Shown: positions 35,355 through 43,865, numbered from the stretch's first letter. The stretch: DNA of 64,000 nucleotides from Betaproteobacteria bacterium (GCA_900299145.1 OMIN01000134.1:1-64000), one strand, 5' to 3'. Program-made: numbers and translations. Notes: a model not told the origin generated them from the sequence alone.

Positions 35355-35359
35355 TTTTT
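35333..35359 (+). repeat. AT-rich dispersed motif, copy 13, over an ATGA start/stop overlap
   Basis: ATAAGTGTTTGATTTTATTC followed by ATTTTTT. On the coding strand it covers the start of one Bug gene and the last codons of the other (DKK-stop), and so forms the translational coupling site itself. Confidence 0.75.
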
Positions 35360-36391
35360 ATCCGTCAGTCCGAGTTCACTCAAAAAACGCCGGAGCGCGG
35401 CGTTGTCGTTGTCCATAAACTGCCGCACCTCGCGCGCACCCATAAATTCGGCCACCCAGAAATTCTTTTCCAGATCGCGTTTCCATTCGTCGGCCTCGGT
35501 CATGCGCTTTAACGCGCGCTCCCAATACGCGACTTGCGCTTCCGGCATACCCTTGGGCCCCATCACGCCGCGCCATTGCGCCACCACCACGTCGTAACCG
35601 AGCTCGCGCCACGTCGGCACGTCGGCCAGCGCGCCATATAAACGCCTGGGTGACGAGGCTGCCAGCAATCGCACCTGCTTCGAGGCCGACAGCTGCGACG
35701 CAAGTGCACCGGTTACCGGCACCACGTCGACGTGGCCGCCCATCATCGCCGCGAGCGAAGCCGACCCCGCATTGAACACGACGTTCTTCAGCGATTTTAT
35801 GTCGACACCCTCCGCGCGCAACGGTGCGGCCACCGACTGGTGGATCGGATTGCCGAGACTGGTGGCAATGCCGAAACTCACACTCGATGGGTTTTTCTTC
35901 ACGCGCTCGACGAGATCCTTGCCATTCAGTATCGGCGAATCCGGTTTGACGGTGATCAGCATGTACTCGGTATACAACAGCGCCACCGGCGTGAACTCCG
36001 TGTAGCTCGGCCCGCGCCCGGCGATGTGATTGGAGAGCAGCGCCTTCGACGAAATAATCAGCGTATGGCCGTCGGCCGGCCGCGTGTTGAGATAGCTGTA
36101 AGCCACCGCGCCCCCACCGCCGACCTTGTTGCTGATGACGACTGGAACTTCGATTTGCTTCTTGTCCTGCACGATGCCCTGTATCACCCGCGCGGTGCGG
36201 TCCGGGCCGTTGCCCGGTACCGTATTGACGACAATCTCGACGGGCTTTTCGGGCTTCCAGTCGGCGGCGTGAACAGTCGTATTGATAGACAGAAAGCAAA
36301 AAACGATAAACCCAAAGACTGTCATTCCCGCGAAAGCGGGAATCCACGCGTGAGTGCCAGTGGCAACTTGGCTATCGCAAAACTTCTTCAT
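35351..36391 (-). CDS. TctC-like solute-binding protein, 'WKP' subgroup, repeat-modified N-terminus
   Basis: 346 residues from ATG 36391, chosen because it overlaps the enolase-gene TGA as ATGA. The first residues read MKKFCDSQVATGTHAWIPAF then AGMTVFGFIVFCFLS and NTTVHA. The THAWIPAFAGMT part is the translation of a palindromic repeat (36,321-36,348) common in intergenic DNA, so the signal region seems to carry an insertion. ATG 36325 (MTVFGFIVFCFLSINTTVHA) would give a clean signal peptide without it. The mature part, ADWKPEKPVEIVV, SNKVGGGGAVAYSYL and GPKGMPEAQVAYWERALKRM, puts it in the WKP subgroup with the genes at 6,658 and 8,674. Confidence 0.82.
   Translation of the reverse strand: MKKFCDSQVATGTHAWIPAFAGMTVFGFIVFCFLSINTTVHAADWKPEKPVEIVVNTVPGNGPDRTARVIQGIVQDKKQIEVPVVISNKVGGGGAVAYSYLNTRPADGHTLIISSKALLSNHIAGRGPSYTEFTPVALLYTEYMLITVKPDSPILNGKDLVERVKKNPSSVSFGIATSLGNPIHQSVAAPLRAEGVDIKSLKNVVFNAGSASLAAMMGGHVDVVPVTGALASQLSASKQVRLLAASSPRRLYGALADVPTWRELGYDVVVAQWRGVMGPKGMPEAQVAYWERALKRMTEADEWKRDLEKNFWVAEFMGAREVRQFMDNDNAALRRFLSELGLTDKK
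36321..36348. repeat. Palindromic repeat unit inside a coding N-terminus
   Basis: GTCATTCCCGCGAAAGCGGG followed by AATCCACG. A single-arm copy with its own small hairpin (CCCGC-GAAA-GCGGG). It is in frame within the Bug gene and contributes THAWIPAFAGMT. Confidence 0.75.
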
Positions 36392-37518
36392 ACGTAACAC
36401 GGCCCCGCAATTCCCGGCCATTTTTCAAACAGCGACTCATCCACCTCGAACCCCAGCCCCGGCTTTTCATTGGGCTCGATGTAACCATCGACAATCTTCG
36501 GGTAATCCGCGCATAAGTCATCGCGAAACGGATTGAACGCCGCCCCATCGGCTTCGTAAATCAACGCGTTGGACGCCGCGCATAAGAGATGCACGCACGC
36601 CGCCGAATCGATGGCGCTCATGCCCACGTGTGGCGCAAATGCACGCCGGAACGCCGCCGCGAGATCGGCGATTTTTTTGGTTTCGGTAATGCCACCCGCC
36701 TTGGCCGGATCGGGTTGAATCACGTCCACTGCCTTGCGTTCCAGCAGTTCGCGCGCCTGATAACGCAGGAAATGATTTTCGCCGCCCGCGAGCGGCACGT
36801 GCGTGCGCGCATTGAAATGGGCGTAATCGGCAATCGCGTCCGGCGCGAACGGCTCTTCGACCCAGAACACGCGGCATTCCTCGTAGCCTGGAAGTGCGCG
36901 CTGCAGATCCAGAAAGTTGTAGCGCGTGTTAATGTCCACCGCTATGTCGATTTTGTCACCCAGCCCCTTACGCACCGCGCGCACGCGCGCAAGGTCATTT
37001 TCCACCGTGTCGCCCATGCGCAGCTTGATCGCGGTAAAGCCTTTATCGACGAAACTTTGCGCTTCCTCAAGCAGCGCCGGCGGCGGCTTGAAACCCATGC
37101 ACACCCCGCCCGCGTAAGCGCGGATTTTCTTGCGTGAGCCGCCGAGCAGCCGATAAACCGGCTGCTTCAACGCCTTGCCGCGCGCATCCCACAACGCGAC
37201 ATCCACGCCCGACAGCGCCTTGTAAAGCGCGTTGCCCGGCCCATGCGTCTGCCCCTGCTTCAGATAAATGCGTTGCCAGATGTCTTCGACTTCCATTGCA
37301 TTGCAGCCCACCACAATCGGCGCAAGATTGGTGTTCACCAGATCGGCCACGAGTGTCGGCGCCAGCGCGTGATGCGCTTCGCCATAACCCACAATGCCGT
37401 CTTCGGTTTTCACGCGCACGATCACGGTGTCTTTCTTGACCGGCTGGCCGACACCACGCCGCGGCGCGTTTTCCAGCTTGAACGAGAGCGCGAAGGCTTT
37501 GACTTCGGTGATTTTCAT
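36388..37518 (-). CDS. Enolase-superfamily protein (mandelate racemase/muconate lactonizing type)
   Basis: 376 residues. Capping domain MKITEVKAFALSFKLENAPR; barrel residues K165 and R167 in AIKLRMGD (KxR instead of the KxK of mandelate racemase), metal ligands D195 (VDINTRY), E221 or E222 (VEEPFAP) and E247 (GGENH), and H297 in APHVGMSA. The family abstracts a proton next to a carboxylate and then dehydrates, racemises or cycloisomerises sugar acids; the KxR pattern argues for a dehydratase-like group, not further resolved. It is the first gene of an operon with two Bug receptors, each joined by an ATGA overlap. Confidence 0.88.
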   Translation of the reverse strand: MKITEVKAFALSFKLENAPRRGVGQPVKKDTVIVRVKTEDGIVGYGEAHHALAPTLVADLVNTNLAPIVVGCNAMEVEDIWQRIYLKQGQTHGPGNALYKALSGVDVALWDARGKALKQPVYRLLGGSRKKIRAYAGGVCMGFKPPPALLEEAQSFVDKGFTAIKLRMGDTVENDLARVRAVRKGLGDKIDIAVDINTRYNFLDLQRALPGYEECRVFWVEEPFAPDAIADYAHFNARTHVPLAGGENHFLRYQARELLERKAVDVIQPDPAKAGGITETKKIADLAAAFRRAFAPHVGMSAIDSAACVHLLCAASNALIYEADGAAFNPFRDDLCADYPKIVDGYIEPNEKPGLGFEVDESLFEKWPGIAGPCYV

Positions 37519-37831
37519 GTGAACGCAAGTATTTGTTTTGTTGTAATATTTTCAGATGGGTCTTACGCGACGAGCGAGCCGCACAGCAGCTTTCTGTGAT
37601 TATGTACTTACGATTTGGCGAGGTGCAATACGCAATATTCTGGACTACCGGCAGCAAGACACGCGAATTTTAGGGTACGCATCCATAGTGAGTGGGAACA
37701 AATGGCTTGGAAGTTATGCTAGGATTTTCGTGAAGGTTCCGTCGTATCAATGTCATTGCTTGTTTGCGGCACTGGTATCGCAGGATGCCCTACCCCTACA
37801 CGGTCGATGACTCGCTGTTCGAGAGCACCTT
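37519..37831. other. Intergenic region between divergent genes, low GC
   Basis: 313 nt without a convincing gene. It holds AT-rich motif copy 9 next to the enolase-gene start and otherwise sequence of lower GC than the flanks (for example around 37,600-37,680). Short open frames exist but have no ribosome site or recognisable product. It should contain both divergent promoters; none is clear by eye. Confidence 0.5.
37525..37552 (+). repeat. AT-rich dispersed motif, copy 9
   Basis: GCAAGTATTTGTTTTGTTGT followed by AATATTTT. It starts 7 nt upstream of the minus-strand enolase-superfamily start codon, in its leader. Confidence 0.78.
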
Positions 37832-40750
37832 ATGTCGATACTCAAACATTTGCGGCACGCCACTTTTCTACTGTCTGCTCTTTTCCTGATTTTCTCTAAT
37901 GGGTTGGCGCAGCCGCCAGCGCCAGCCGAGGCGCCATCACGCGAAGCAAGGATCGAAAAACTCAAAGCCGAATACGCGCAGGCAGAGAAATCCAATGATG
38001 GAGATGCGTTGTTACGGGCATTGGTGCCCTTAACAGAATTTCTCAAGGGAACGCCTGATTGGGGCGTCTGGCAACGCAGGCTGGTTTGGAGAGAGTATCA
38101 CTACGGCAGTCAGAATCGGGCTATTGAACTGGGCGAAGAATTCGTAGCTAAACAAGATATGCCGCCCATGACATATTCCAGAGGTGTCTCCGAATTGGCA
38201 TGGATGTATTTTGATATCAACCGGGTGCGCGAAGGCATCGTAACACTCGCAAAAGCCGAAGCGGCTTTTTCCGCACTGCCATCCACAATTTTGCCTGCAC
38301 AGCGCGCCGCCTTGGAAGCCAGTTTGATTGCAGCACGCGGCTACGGATTTTGGAGAAGTGGCGATCTGGAGACCTCTAGCAGTACGCTGCGTAGAGGATT
38401 GGCGCTCGCCATGCAAGCAGCTGTGGAAACTGCCGGGAAAGCAAGTAGCAGTGAATCCAATAGCGAAATATATTCTCGAGCGTCGGGTGAAATGTACCGG
38501 CTAGCAGGGCTGCTATTGTATGCCTTGCTAAGGGAAGGCAAAGTGGCTGAGGCTCACGCCATCGCGGAAGAATGGCTGGTACGCGCCAAAGCCGGTTCAC
38601 TAGACCGGAATCAATATGCAGTTTGGCAGCGGCGACTGGGCAGTACCTTGGCAGCACAGCGTAAATTTGAAGAAGCGTTGGCTGCAGTACGAGCTGGATT
38701 TGGCGAGCAACAGCAAATGGGGGCAGAAGACACCAGCCACAATGCCACCATAGGCTACAACCTGGAAATACGCGCACTTGTCGGCCTGCAAAGGTGGGCT
38801 GATGCCGACACTACATACAAGCAATATCGTGACGCTGCGCGCGGCGATTCAGTGGCATTACAGCGCGCGTCGAATGCGCCCCTGGAGTCAATCGTGGCGG
38901 CAAAAAACGGGCGTGTTGACGACGCGTTAAGGCGCATCGAAGGCAGCATCCGATCGCGAACCCGTCTTTACGGCGCCAGCCATTATCTGACTCGTGAGTC
39001 TCGAGGCATACGTGGTGCAGTGCAATTGATCGGCGGCGCCGCAGATAGCGCTCTAAGGGATTACGAGGAATTGTTTACTGTCTTGCTGGACACACCAAGC
39101 GGCTGGACTGATCTTAGCCCAACCGGTGTGCGTGGTTTTTACCTCGACGTTGTGCTGGACGAATATCTGGGGTACGTAGCAGCGCGATACCGCGCTGGCG
39201 GCGCATCAGCAGTCCCTACCGCTGTCGTCAACCGGGTAGTACAGCTTCTGGATCGCGTCGGCACGGGTGCGGCCCAGCAATCGATTATCGATGCTAGTGC
39301 GCGGGTTCGTGCGGTAAACCCGGAACTGAAGGCGCTGCTAGACAAGGAACAAGCATTGCGCGGGGCGGTGCAGATGGCTTTTCGGGAAATTTCCGATTTA
39401 CTGGCAAAAGATAACAGTAAAACCCCAAGTACCGAGCGTGAGAAAATATTAATACGAATCAAAGAATTACGAACAGCCACCGACAGAGCACAGCAGGATC
39501 TGGATGAAACCCGGAAGACGATTTCAAGCCGTTTCCCTGCCTATCGCGATCTTGTGACACCGGTAAGCCCGAAACCAGATGCAGTGCAGGCAGCTTTGGG
39601 CAACGGCGAGGCGTTCATCAGCATTCTACCCACGCGCCACGGCACGTTTGTGTGGGCTATCAATCAAAACGGGCAGCATGCATTGCATGTCTCTTCATGG
39701 ACAGAGCGCGATATCGCACAGCGCGTACAATTGCTGCGCAAAAACTTGGACATTGGTGCGATGCTGCCAGCAGCGCTGGCATTTTTTGAGTTCGCGCCGT
39801 TTCACGAGGTCTATAATGAACTCATTAAACCCGTGGCGTCCGCACTCAATGGTGCGAACACGCTGACTGTTGCTACGGCAGGGGCGCTGGCGAGCGTTCC
39901 CTTTGGCACGCTGTTGAAAGCGCCTGCGCAGGATTTTAAATCGGCGCAATGGTTGATCCACGATTTTTCGGTTGCGCAGCTGCCTGGTTCGTCGGCCCTG
40001 GTTGCGCAACGGCGGGCGGCGCGGCGCAATGCGGCTTCACAGCCACTCATCGCCTACGCCGATCCGGATTTTGGTATAGCGCCCTCCGCCCCGCACACCG
40101 TACCGGGCTCCACGCGAACGCTGGCCACGGGTGCCGTGGCGAAGACTGCCGGGGAATACGTGGCGCACCGTGGTTTTCGTTACGCGAATCTCCCAAGGCT
40201 GCCGGAAACACGCGATGAGGTCATGGCTATTGCAAAAGCTGTCGGCGCAGATACCTCGCGCGACTTGGTATTCGGTGAACAGGCCACGCGCCGAAATGTG
40301 CTTGGCAGCGACCTTTCAATCTACCGCGTGGAGGCGTTTGCCACTCATGGACTGCTGCCCGGCGAGATTCCCGGCGTGTCTAGACCATCACTGGCAATGG
40401 CGGTTGCACGCGATGTTGACGAGTCACCGCTTCTGGATCTGGATGACGTGCTCACGCTGAAATTGAATGCCGACTGGGTGGTACTGTCAGCCTGCAATAC
40501 CGCTGGCGCGGAAACAGGCGGTCAGGCGATGTCTGGGTTGGTACGCGGCTTTTTCTTCGCGGGCGGCAGATCGGTGCTCGCCACGCATTGGGGGGTGGAA
40601 TCCGACTCAGCCACCGCGCTGGTCGGCGAAGTGTTCCGCAGTCAGGCAAGCAACGCCGCGCAAAGCCGTGCCGCCAGCCTGCGCGAGGGGCAGCTCGCGC
40701 TGATTCAGGGCAAGATCGGCGGTGGCAAATATGCCCATCCGTTTTACTAG
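37832..40750 (+). CDS. Exported TPR-like/CHAT-domain protein (caspase-like peptidase fold), stops early
   Basis: 972 residues. Signal peptide LRHATFLLSALFLIFSNGLA then QPPAP, so it acts outside the cytoplasm. Helical, TPR-like repeats cover about residues 30-480, a charged helical region follows (about 500-580), and a CHAT domain covers about 640-972 with the dyad His839 (FATHGLLPGE) and Cys888 (LSACNTAG). CHAT domains are cysteine peptidases of the separase/caspase clan. It ends KYAHPFY then TAG, where the family has HPFYW; codons after the TAG read SPYALFGDPAK before a second TAG (40784-40786), so a Trp codon seems to have become amber. Only about 12 residues are lost. A small exported thioredoxin-like gene follows. 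Confidence 0.85.
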   Translation: MSILKHLRHATFLLSALFLIFSNGLAQPPAPAEAPSREARIEKLKAEYAQAEKSNDGDALLRALVPLTEFLKGTPDWGVWQRRLVWREYHYGSQNRAIELGEEFVAKQDMPPMTYSRGVSELAWMYFDINRVREGIVTLAKAEAAFSALPSTILPAQRAALEASLIAARGYGFWRSGDLETSSSTLRRGLALAMQAAVETAGKASSSESNSEIYSRASGEMYRLAGLLLYALLREGKVAEAHAIAEEWLVRAKAGSLDRNQYAVWQRRLGSTLAAQRKFEEALAAVRAGFGEQQQMGAEDTSHNATIGYNLEIRALVGLQRWADADTTYKQYRDAARGDSVALQRASNAPLESIVAAKNGRVDDALRRIEGSIRSRTRLYGASHYLTRESRGIRGAVQLIGGAADSALRDYEELFTVLLDTPSGWTDLSPTGVRGFYLDVVLDEYLGYVAARYRAGGASAVPTAVVNRVVQLLDRVGTGAAQQSIIDASARVRAVNPELKALLDKEQALRGAVQMAFREISDLLAKDNSKTPSTEREKILIRIKELRTATDRAQQDLDETRKTISSRFPAYRDLVTPVSPKPDAVQAALGNGEAFISILPTRHGTFVWAINQNGQHALHVSSWTERDIAQRVQLLRKNLDIGAMLPAALAFFEFAPFHEVYNELIKPVASALNGANTLTVATAGALASVPFGTLLKAPAQDFKSAQWLIHDFSVAQLPGSSALVAQRRAARRNAASQPLIAYADPDFGIAPSAPHTVPGSTRTLATGAVAKTAGEYVAHRGFRYANLPRLPETRDEVMAIAKAVGADTSRDLVFGEQATRRNVLGSDLSIYRVEAFATHGLLPGEIPGVSRPSLAMAVARDVDESPLLDLDDVLTLKLNADWVVLSACNTAGAETGGQAMSGLVRGFFFAGGRSVLATHWGVESDSATALVGEVFRSQASNAAQSRAASLREGQLALIQGKIGGGKYAHPFY

Positions 40751-40858
40751 TCACCGTATGCGTTGTTTGGCGATCCAGCGAAATAGTATTTACTGTGCAC
40801 TATTGAGTGCGATACGAATCTTGAAAGCCGTTTCTTCACAAACCAAGGGTGGGACGTT

Positions 40859-41326
40859 ATGTGGCGCTACATCATGATTTTGTTGCTCGCGACAACCAGT
40901 TCACTTGCGCAAGGCCAAGAGATTCCTTGGCGTTCCCAATCACTGAGTGCCGCAAGGGAAATTTGCCGGACGGATCCGTCGAAGCACATACTGGTGTTTT
41001 ATACGGATTACAAAACCTGAGCAGGGTGCGCCTACGTCAGTGGCGTTCTCTCCGGGGGAGAGATGAGAAAGTTGTATTCCAAAGATTTCGTGATTATAGA
41101 AGCAAAGCCGCCCAATCAGTATCCCGAAGGCCACGAAATGCGTAGCCTGACCAGCGCCCGCTACACCCCGCTGTTTGTATTTCTAGATTACAGGGGCAAG
41201 AAAGTTATGCAAACCCGTGGTTTTATGAACGAAGCTGAGGCCAAGGCACTTCACCAGTTTGTTAGCACGCGCGCTTACCGCAAGGGCACGTTTACCACCT
41301 TTACCGAAGCGCAGCCCGCCAACTGA
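40859..41326 (+). CDS. Exported thioredoxin-fold protein with in-frame TGA: candidate selenoprotein (Sec54)
   Basis: 156 codons open except for TGA at 41018-41020. Signal peptide MWRYIMILLLATTSSLAQGQ, then REICRTDPSK and the first strand HILVFYTDYKT-TGA-AGCAYV. The TGA is at the first position of a CxxC-like site (UAGC), where thioredoxin-fold proteins have a redox cysteine. After it come the helix ending EMRKLYSKDF, strand VIIEAK, the cis-proline strand ARYTPLFVFLD, and GKKVMQTRGFMNEAEAKALH. A perfect hairpin with a GGG loop lies 33 nt on. The same genome segment carries a GrdB-like Sec gene. Alternative: a recent nonsense mutation of a Cys or Trp codon. It lies 109 nt after the CHAT stop, on the same strand. 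Confidence 0.65.
41047..41063 (+). promoter_or_regulatory. SECIS-like hairpin for the thioredoxin-like gene
   Basis: TCTCTCC-GGG-GGAGAGA forms a perfect 7-bp stem with a 3-nt loop beginning with G. The loop starts 34 nt after the UGA (33 nt between), within the 16-37 nt window reported for bacterial SECIS elements. It lies inside the coding region, as bacterial SECIS do. Confidence 0.5.
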
Positions 41327-41330
41327 ATCA

Positions 41331-41365
41331 ACGGTACTATCCGAGCCGGACTTCGGCTGTACCGT
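41331..41365. terminator. Hairpin between convergent genes, possible terminator
   Basis: ACGGTAC...GTACCGT arms enclose an inner AGCCGGACTTCGGCT hairpin. There is no T-run, so it may be a weak or Rho-assisted end. It lies between the thioredoxin-like gene (+) and the OYE-family gene (minus). Confidence 0.45.
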
Positions 41366-41415
41366 GATTTAATCGCAGGTGCTTAAACGATGAAGAACAT
41401 CGAGGGCTGTTTCGG

Positions 41416-42534
41416 TCATGCGCCCAGTTTCCCCATCGTCTTCCCGGGCGGCCACAACCTGGGCGAGCCGCGATCGTACTGTTTCGCATAGGGCACGCCC
41501 GCGTCGTCCGCGCCCAGCGCCACCGCCGCATGCTGACCCCAGCGCGGATTGAATAGCAGCGCACGGGCAATGGAAATGAAATCCGCCTGGCCCGCGGCCA
41601 GAACGGCTTCGGCTTGATGGGGATCGGTGATGAGTCCTACCGCCCCGGTGCAAATGCCCGTCTCGCGCTTGACGCGCTCCGCGAATGGCACCTGATAACC
41701 CGGCGCCACCGGCACTTGCGCATCAAGCACGACACCGCCGCCGGAAACGGTTACATAATCCGCGCCGGCTTTTTTGAGTTCACCGGCGTAAACCACGGCA
41801 TCGTCCGGCGACCACGCACCTGGTACAAAATCGCTGCCGGAAATTTTTGCACCAATGAATTTATCCGCCGGCCACGCAGTGCGCATGGCGCGGAACACTT
41901 CCAGCGGCCAGCGCATGCGGTTTTGCAGACTGCCGCCGTATTCGTCGGTGCGCTTGTTTGAGAGCGGCGACAGAAACTCGGAAAACAAATAGCCGTGCGT
42001 GGAATGCACCTCGATGAAATCGAGCCCCACGCGCGCGGCGCGCTTTGCAGCCGCCACCCACGCCTCTTTCGCACGGTTCATTTCCTCGCGCGTCAACGCA
42101 TGCGGCACCGGCCAGTCGGTGGCCAGCGCCACTTCCGACGGCGCAACACACTGCCACGCGCCTTCGTTTGGCTTTAACGGCCCGCGCCCGTTCCAAGGCC
42201 GGTGCGACGAGGCCTTGCGCCCCGCGTGCGCGAGCTGTATGCCAGTAACGATCGGTGAAATACTGCGCACGAATTTCATCACACGCGCCAGCGCTTCTTC
42301 ATTGGCGTCGCTGTAAAGCCCCACGCACTGCGGTGTAATCCGCCCCTCCGGTACCACGCCAGCCGCCTCGATCACCAGCATCGACGCCCCCGACAGTGCC
42401 ATACTGCCCAAGTGCATGATGTGCCAGTCCGTCATCGAGCCGTCGACGGCGCTGTATTGGCACATGGGCGCTACAGAGATGCGGTTGGGCAGAGTGGTGT
42501 TGCCAATCTTGAGAGGAGAAAACAGGATACTCAT
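41416..42534 (-). CDS. NADH:flavin oxidoreductase, old yellow enzyme family (YqjM-like)
   Basis: 372 residues, an FMN TIM-barrel. Seen: PNRISVAPMCQYSAVDGSMT (the cysteine that tunes FMN in YqjM-type enzymes), GIQLAHAGRKASSHRPW, and EVHSTHGYLFSEFLSPLSNK then RTDEYGGSLQNR. FMN phosphate loops are TGAVGLITDPHQAEAVLAAG and ISIARALLFNP. These enzymes reduce activated C=C bonds such as enones using NAD(P)H. ATG 42534 has AAAGGA about 8 nt upstream. It seems to be a single-gene unit. Confidence 0.93.
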   Translation of the reverse strand: MSILFSPLKIGNTTLPNRISVAPMCQYSAVDGSMTDWHIMHLGSMALSGASMLVIEAAGVVPEGRITPQCVGLYSDANEEALARVMKFVRSISPIVTGIQLAHAGRKASSHRPWNGRGPLKPNEGAWQCVAPSEVALATDWPVPHALTREEMNRAKEAWVAAAKRAARVGLDFIEVHSTHGYLFSEFLSPLSNKRTDEYGGSLQNRMRWPLEVFRAMRTAWPADKFIGAKISGSDFVPGAWSPDDAVVYAGELKKAGADYVTVSGGGVVLDAQVPVAPGYQVPFAERVKRETGICTGAVGLITDPHQAEAVLAAGQADFISIARALLFNPRWGQHAAVALGADDAGVPYAKQYDRGSPRLWPPGKTMGKLGA

Positions 42535-42781
42535 GAAATGTCCTTTAAATTGAATTGCCTAATTCACAACAATATCTATCACAGATCCAAAGGCGAGTCC
42601 CGTTAATGCCAAGGGAGTCTAGCGTTTGTAGAGACTGCAGTGTAAGTGAGCGCCGCCGGAATTCCCGCAGTTCGGCAAATGTATCGTACTCTACAGCCTG
42701 TCTCGGCCTTGAGTGGCGCGCATCGTTTTGCCTGCCCTGCGCTTGCTAGAATTGCCGCTCGAATCCAGCGAGGTTACGGGC

Positions 42782-43768
42782 ATGATATGCATTGAAAGAA
42801 TATTGTTGTTTGTATTTGCTTCGGTATTGGTCGTGCCGCCTTTAGCGGCGCAATCCACTGCCGCCATCGGCTACCCGCAAAAAACCGTTCGCCTGATCGT
42901 GCCGTTTCCGCCGGGCGGCAGCACGGAAACACTCGCGCGCATGGTGAGTGTGAAGCTGGCGGAGATGTGGGGTCAGCAGATCATTATCGATAACCGGCCG
43001 GGTGCGGGCGGCATTATCGGCACTGAGTTGGGGGCAAAGGCCGTGGCGGATGGCTATACGTTGCTGATGGGTTCCGGCGCGCCGCTCACCATCATTCCCG
43101 GATTTCAGATGAAGCTCGGCTATGATCCATTGAAGGATTTTGCGCCGATCACCAATGTGGCCGCGGTGCCGAATGTGATTGCGCTGCATCCCTCCGTGCC
43201 CGCGCGCGACGTGAAGGCGCTGGTGGCGCTGGCACGCGCGCAGCCGGATCAACTGTCGTTCTCGTCGAATGGCGCGGGTTCGCCGGGGCATCTGGCAGGC
43301 GAGTTGTTGAAGTCGATGACCGGCACGCGCATGACGCATGTACCGTACAAAGGCTCCGCGCCCGCGACCATGGCGGTGGCCTCCGGCGAAACTTCAATGA
43401 CGTTTACCACCACCACGGCGGTGTTGCCGCATGCCAAGTCCGGGCGGATGAGGATTATTGCCATCACCACGTTGCAGCGCGTGCCGCAGTTTCCGGAATT
43501 TCCGACGGTGGCCGAATCCGGCTGGCCCGGCTATGAGGCGATTTCGTGGTTCGGGCTGGTGGCGCCGGCGGCGATCGCGCCGGAGCTGGTGAAAAAAATT
43601 CACGCCGATGCGGTGCAGGTGGCGGGCACGGCCGACATGCGTAGCCGCATCGATGGCTTGGGCGCAACACTCATTGCCAACAGCCCGGAGCAGTTTCGCG
43701 CGCAGATACGCAACGATCTGGCGAAGTGGGCGCGTATCATCAAGCAGTCGGGGGCGAAGCCTGAGTGA
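42782..43768 (+). CDS. Bug/TctC-family periplasmic solute-binding protein
   Basis: 328 residues from ATG 42782, chosen because it starts a clean signal peptide (ERILLFVFASVLVVPPLAAQ); the frame is open 69 nt further up but with no signal-like sequence. Landmarks: IVPFPPGGSTETLARMVSVK, DNRPGAGGIIGTEL, AVADGYTLLMG, YDPLKDFAPIT, HVPYKGSAPATMAVA, and EAISWFGLVAPAAIAPELV. It is the most canonical Bug sequence in the window. An AT-rich motif follows its stop. Confidence 0.92.
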   Translation: MICIERILLFVFASVLVVPPLAAQSTAAIGYPQKTVRLIVPFPPGGSTETLARMVSVKLAEMWGQQIIIDNRPGAGGIIGTELGAKAVADGYTLLMGSGAPLTIIPGFQMKLGYDPLKDFAPITNVAAVPNVIALHPSVPARDVKALVALARAQPDQLSFSSNGAGSPGHLAGELLKSMTGTRMTHVPYKGSAPATMAVASGETSMTFTTTTAVLPHAKSGRMRIIAITTLQRVPQFPEFPTVAESGWPGYEAISWFGLVAPAAIAPELVKKIHADAVQVAGTADMRSRIDGLGATLIANSPEQFRAQIRNDLAKWARIIKQSGAKPE

Positions 43769-43779
43769 GGGGATTAAAT

Positions 43780-43808
43780 GTAACTATTTGTTTTTATTGA
43801 ATATTTTT
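43780..43808 (+). repeat. AT-rich dispersed motif, copy 10
   Basis: GTAACTATTTGTTTTTATTG followed by AATATTTTT, an exact consensus match. It lies between the Bug gene and the DUF1080 lipoprotein gene. Confidence 0.87.
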
Positions 43809-43865
43809 GGAAGCACTTTTCGACAAGCTTAGCGGTGTTTGCAACAAACATTTCGGGGGGAAATC

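Noticed and set aside
40849-41145. A 98-codon frame overlapping the thioredoxin-like gene in another phase.
   Set aside because: Its translation is Arg-rich and low in hydrophobic pattern, and it has no signal peptide. The in-phase frame around the TGA has a clear thioredoxin fold.
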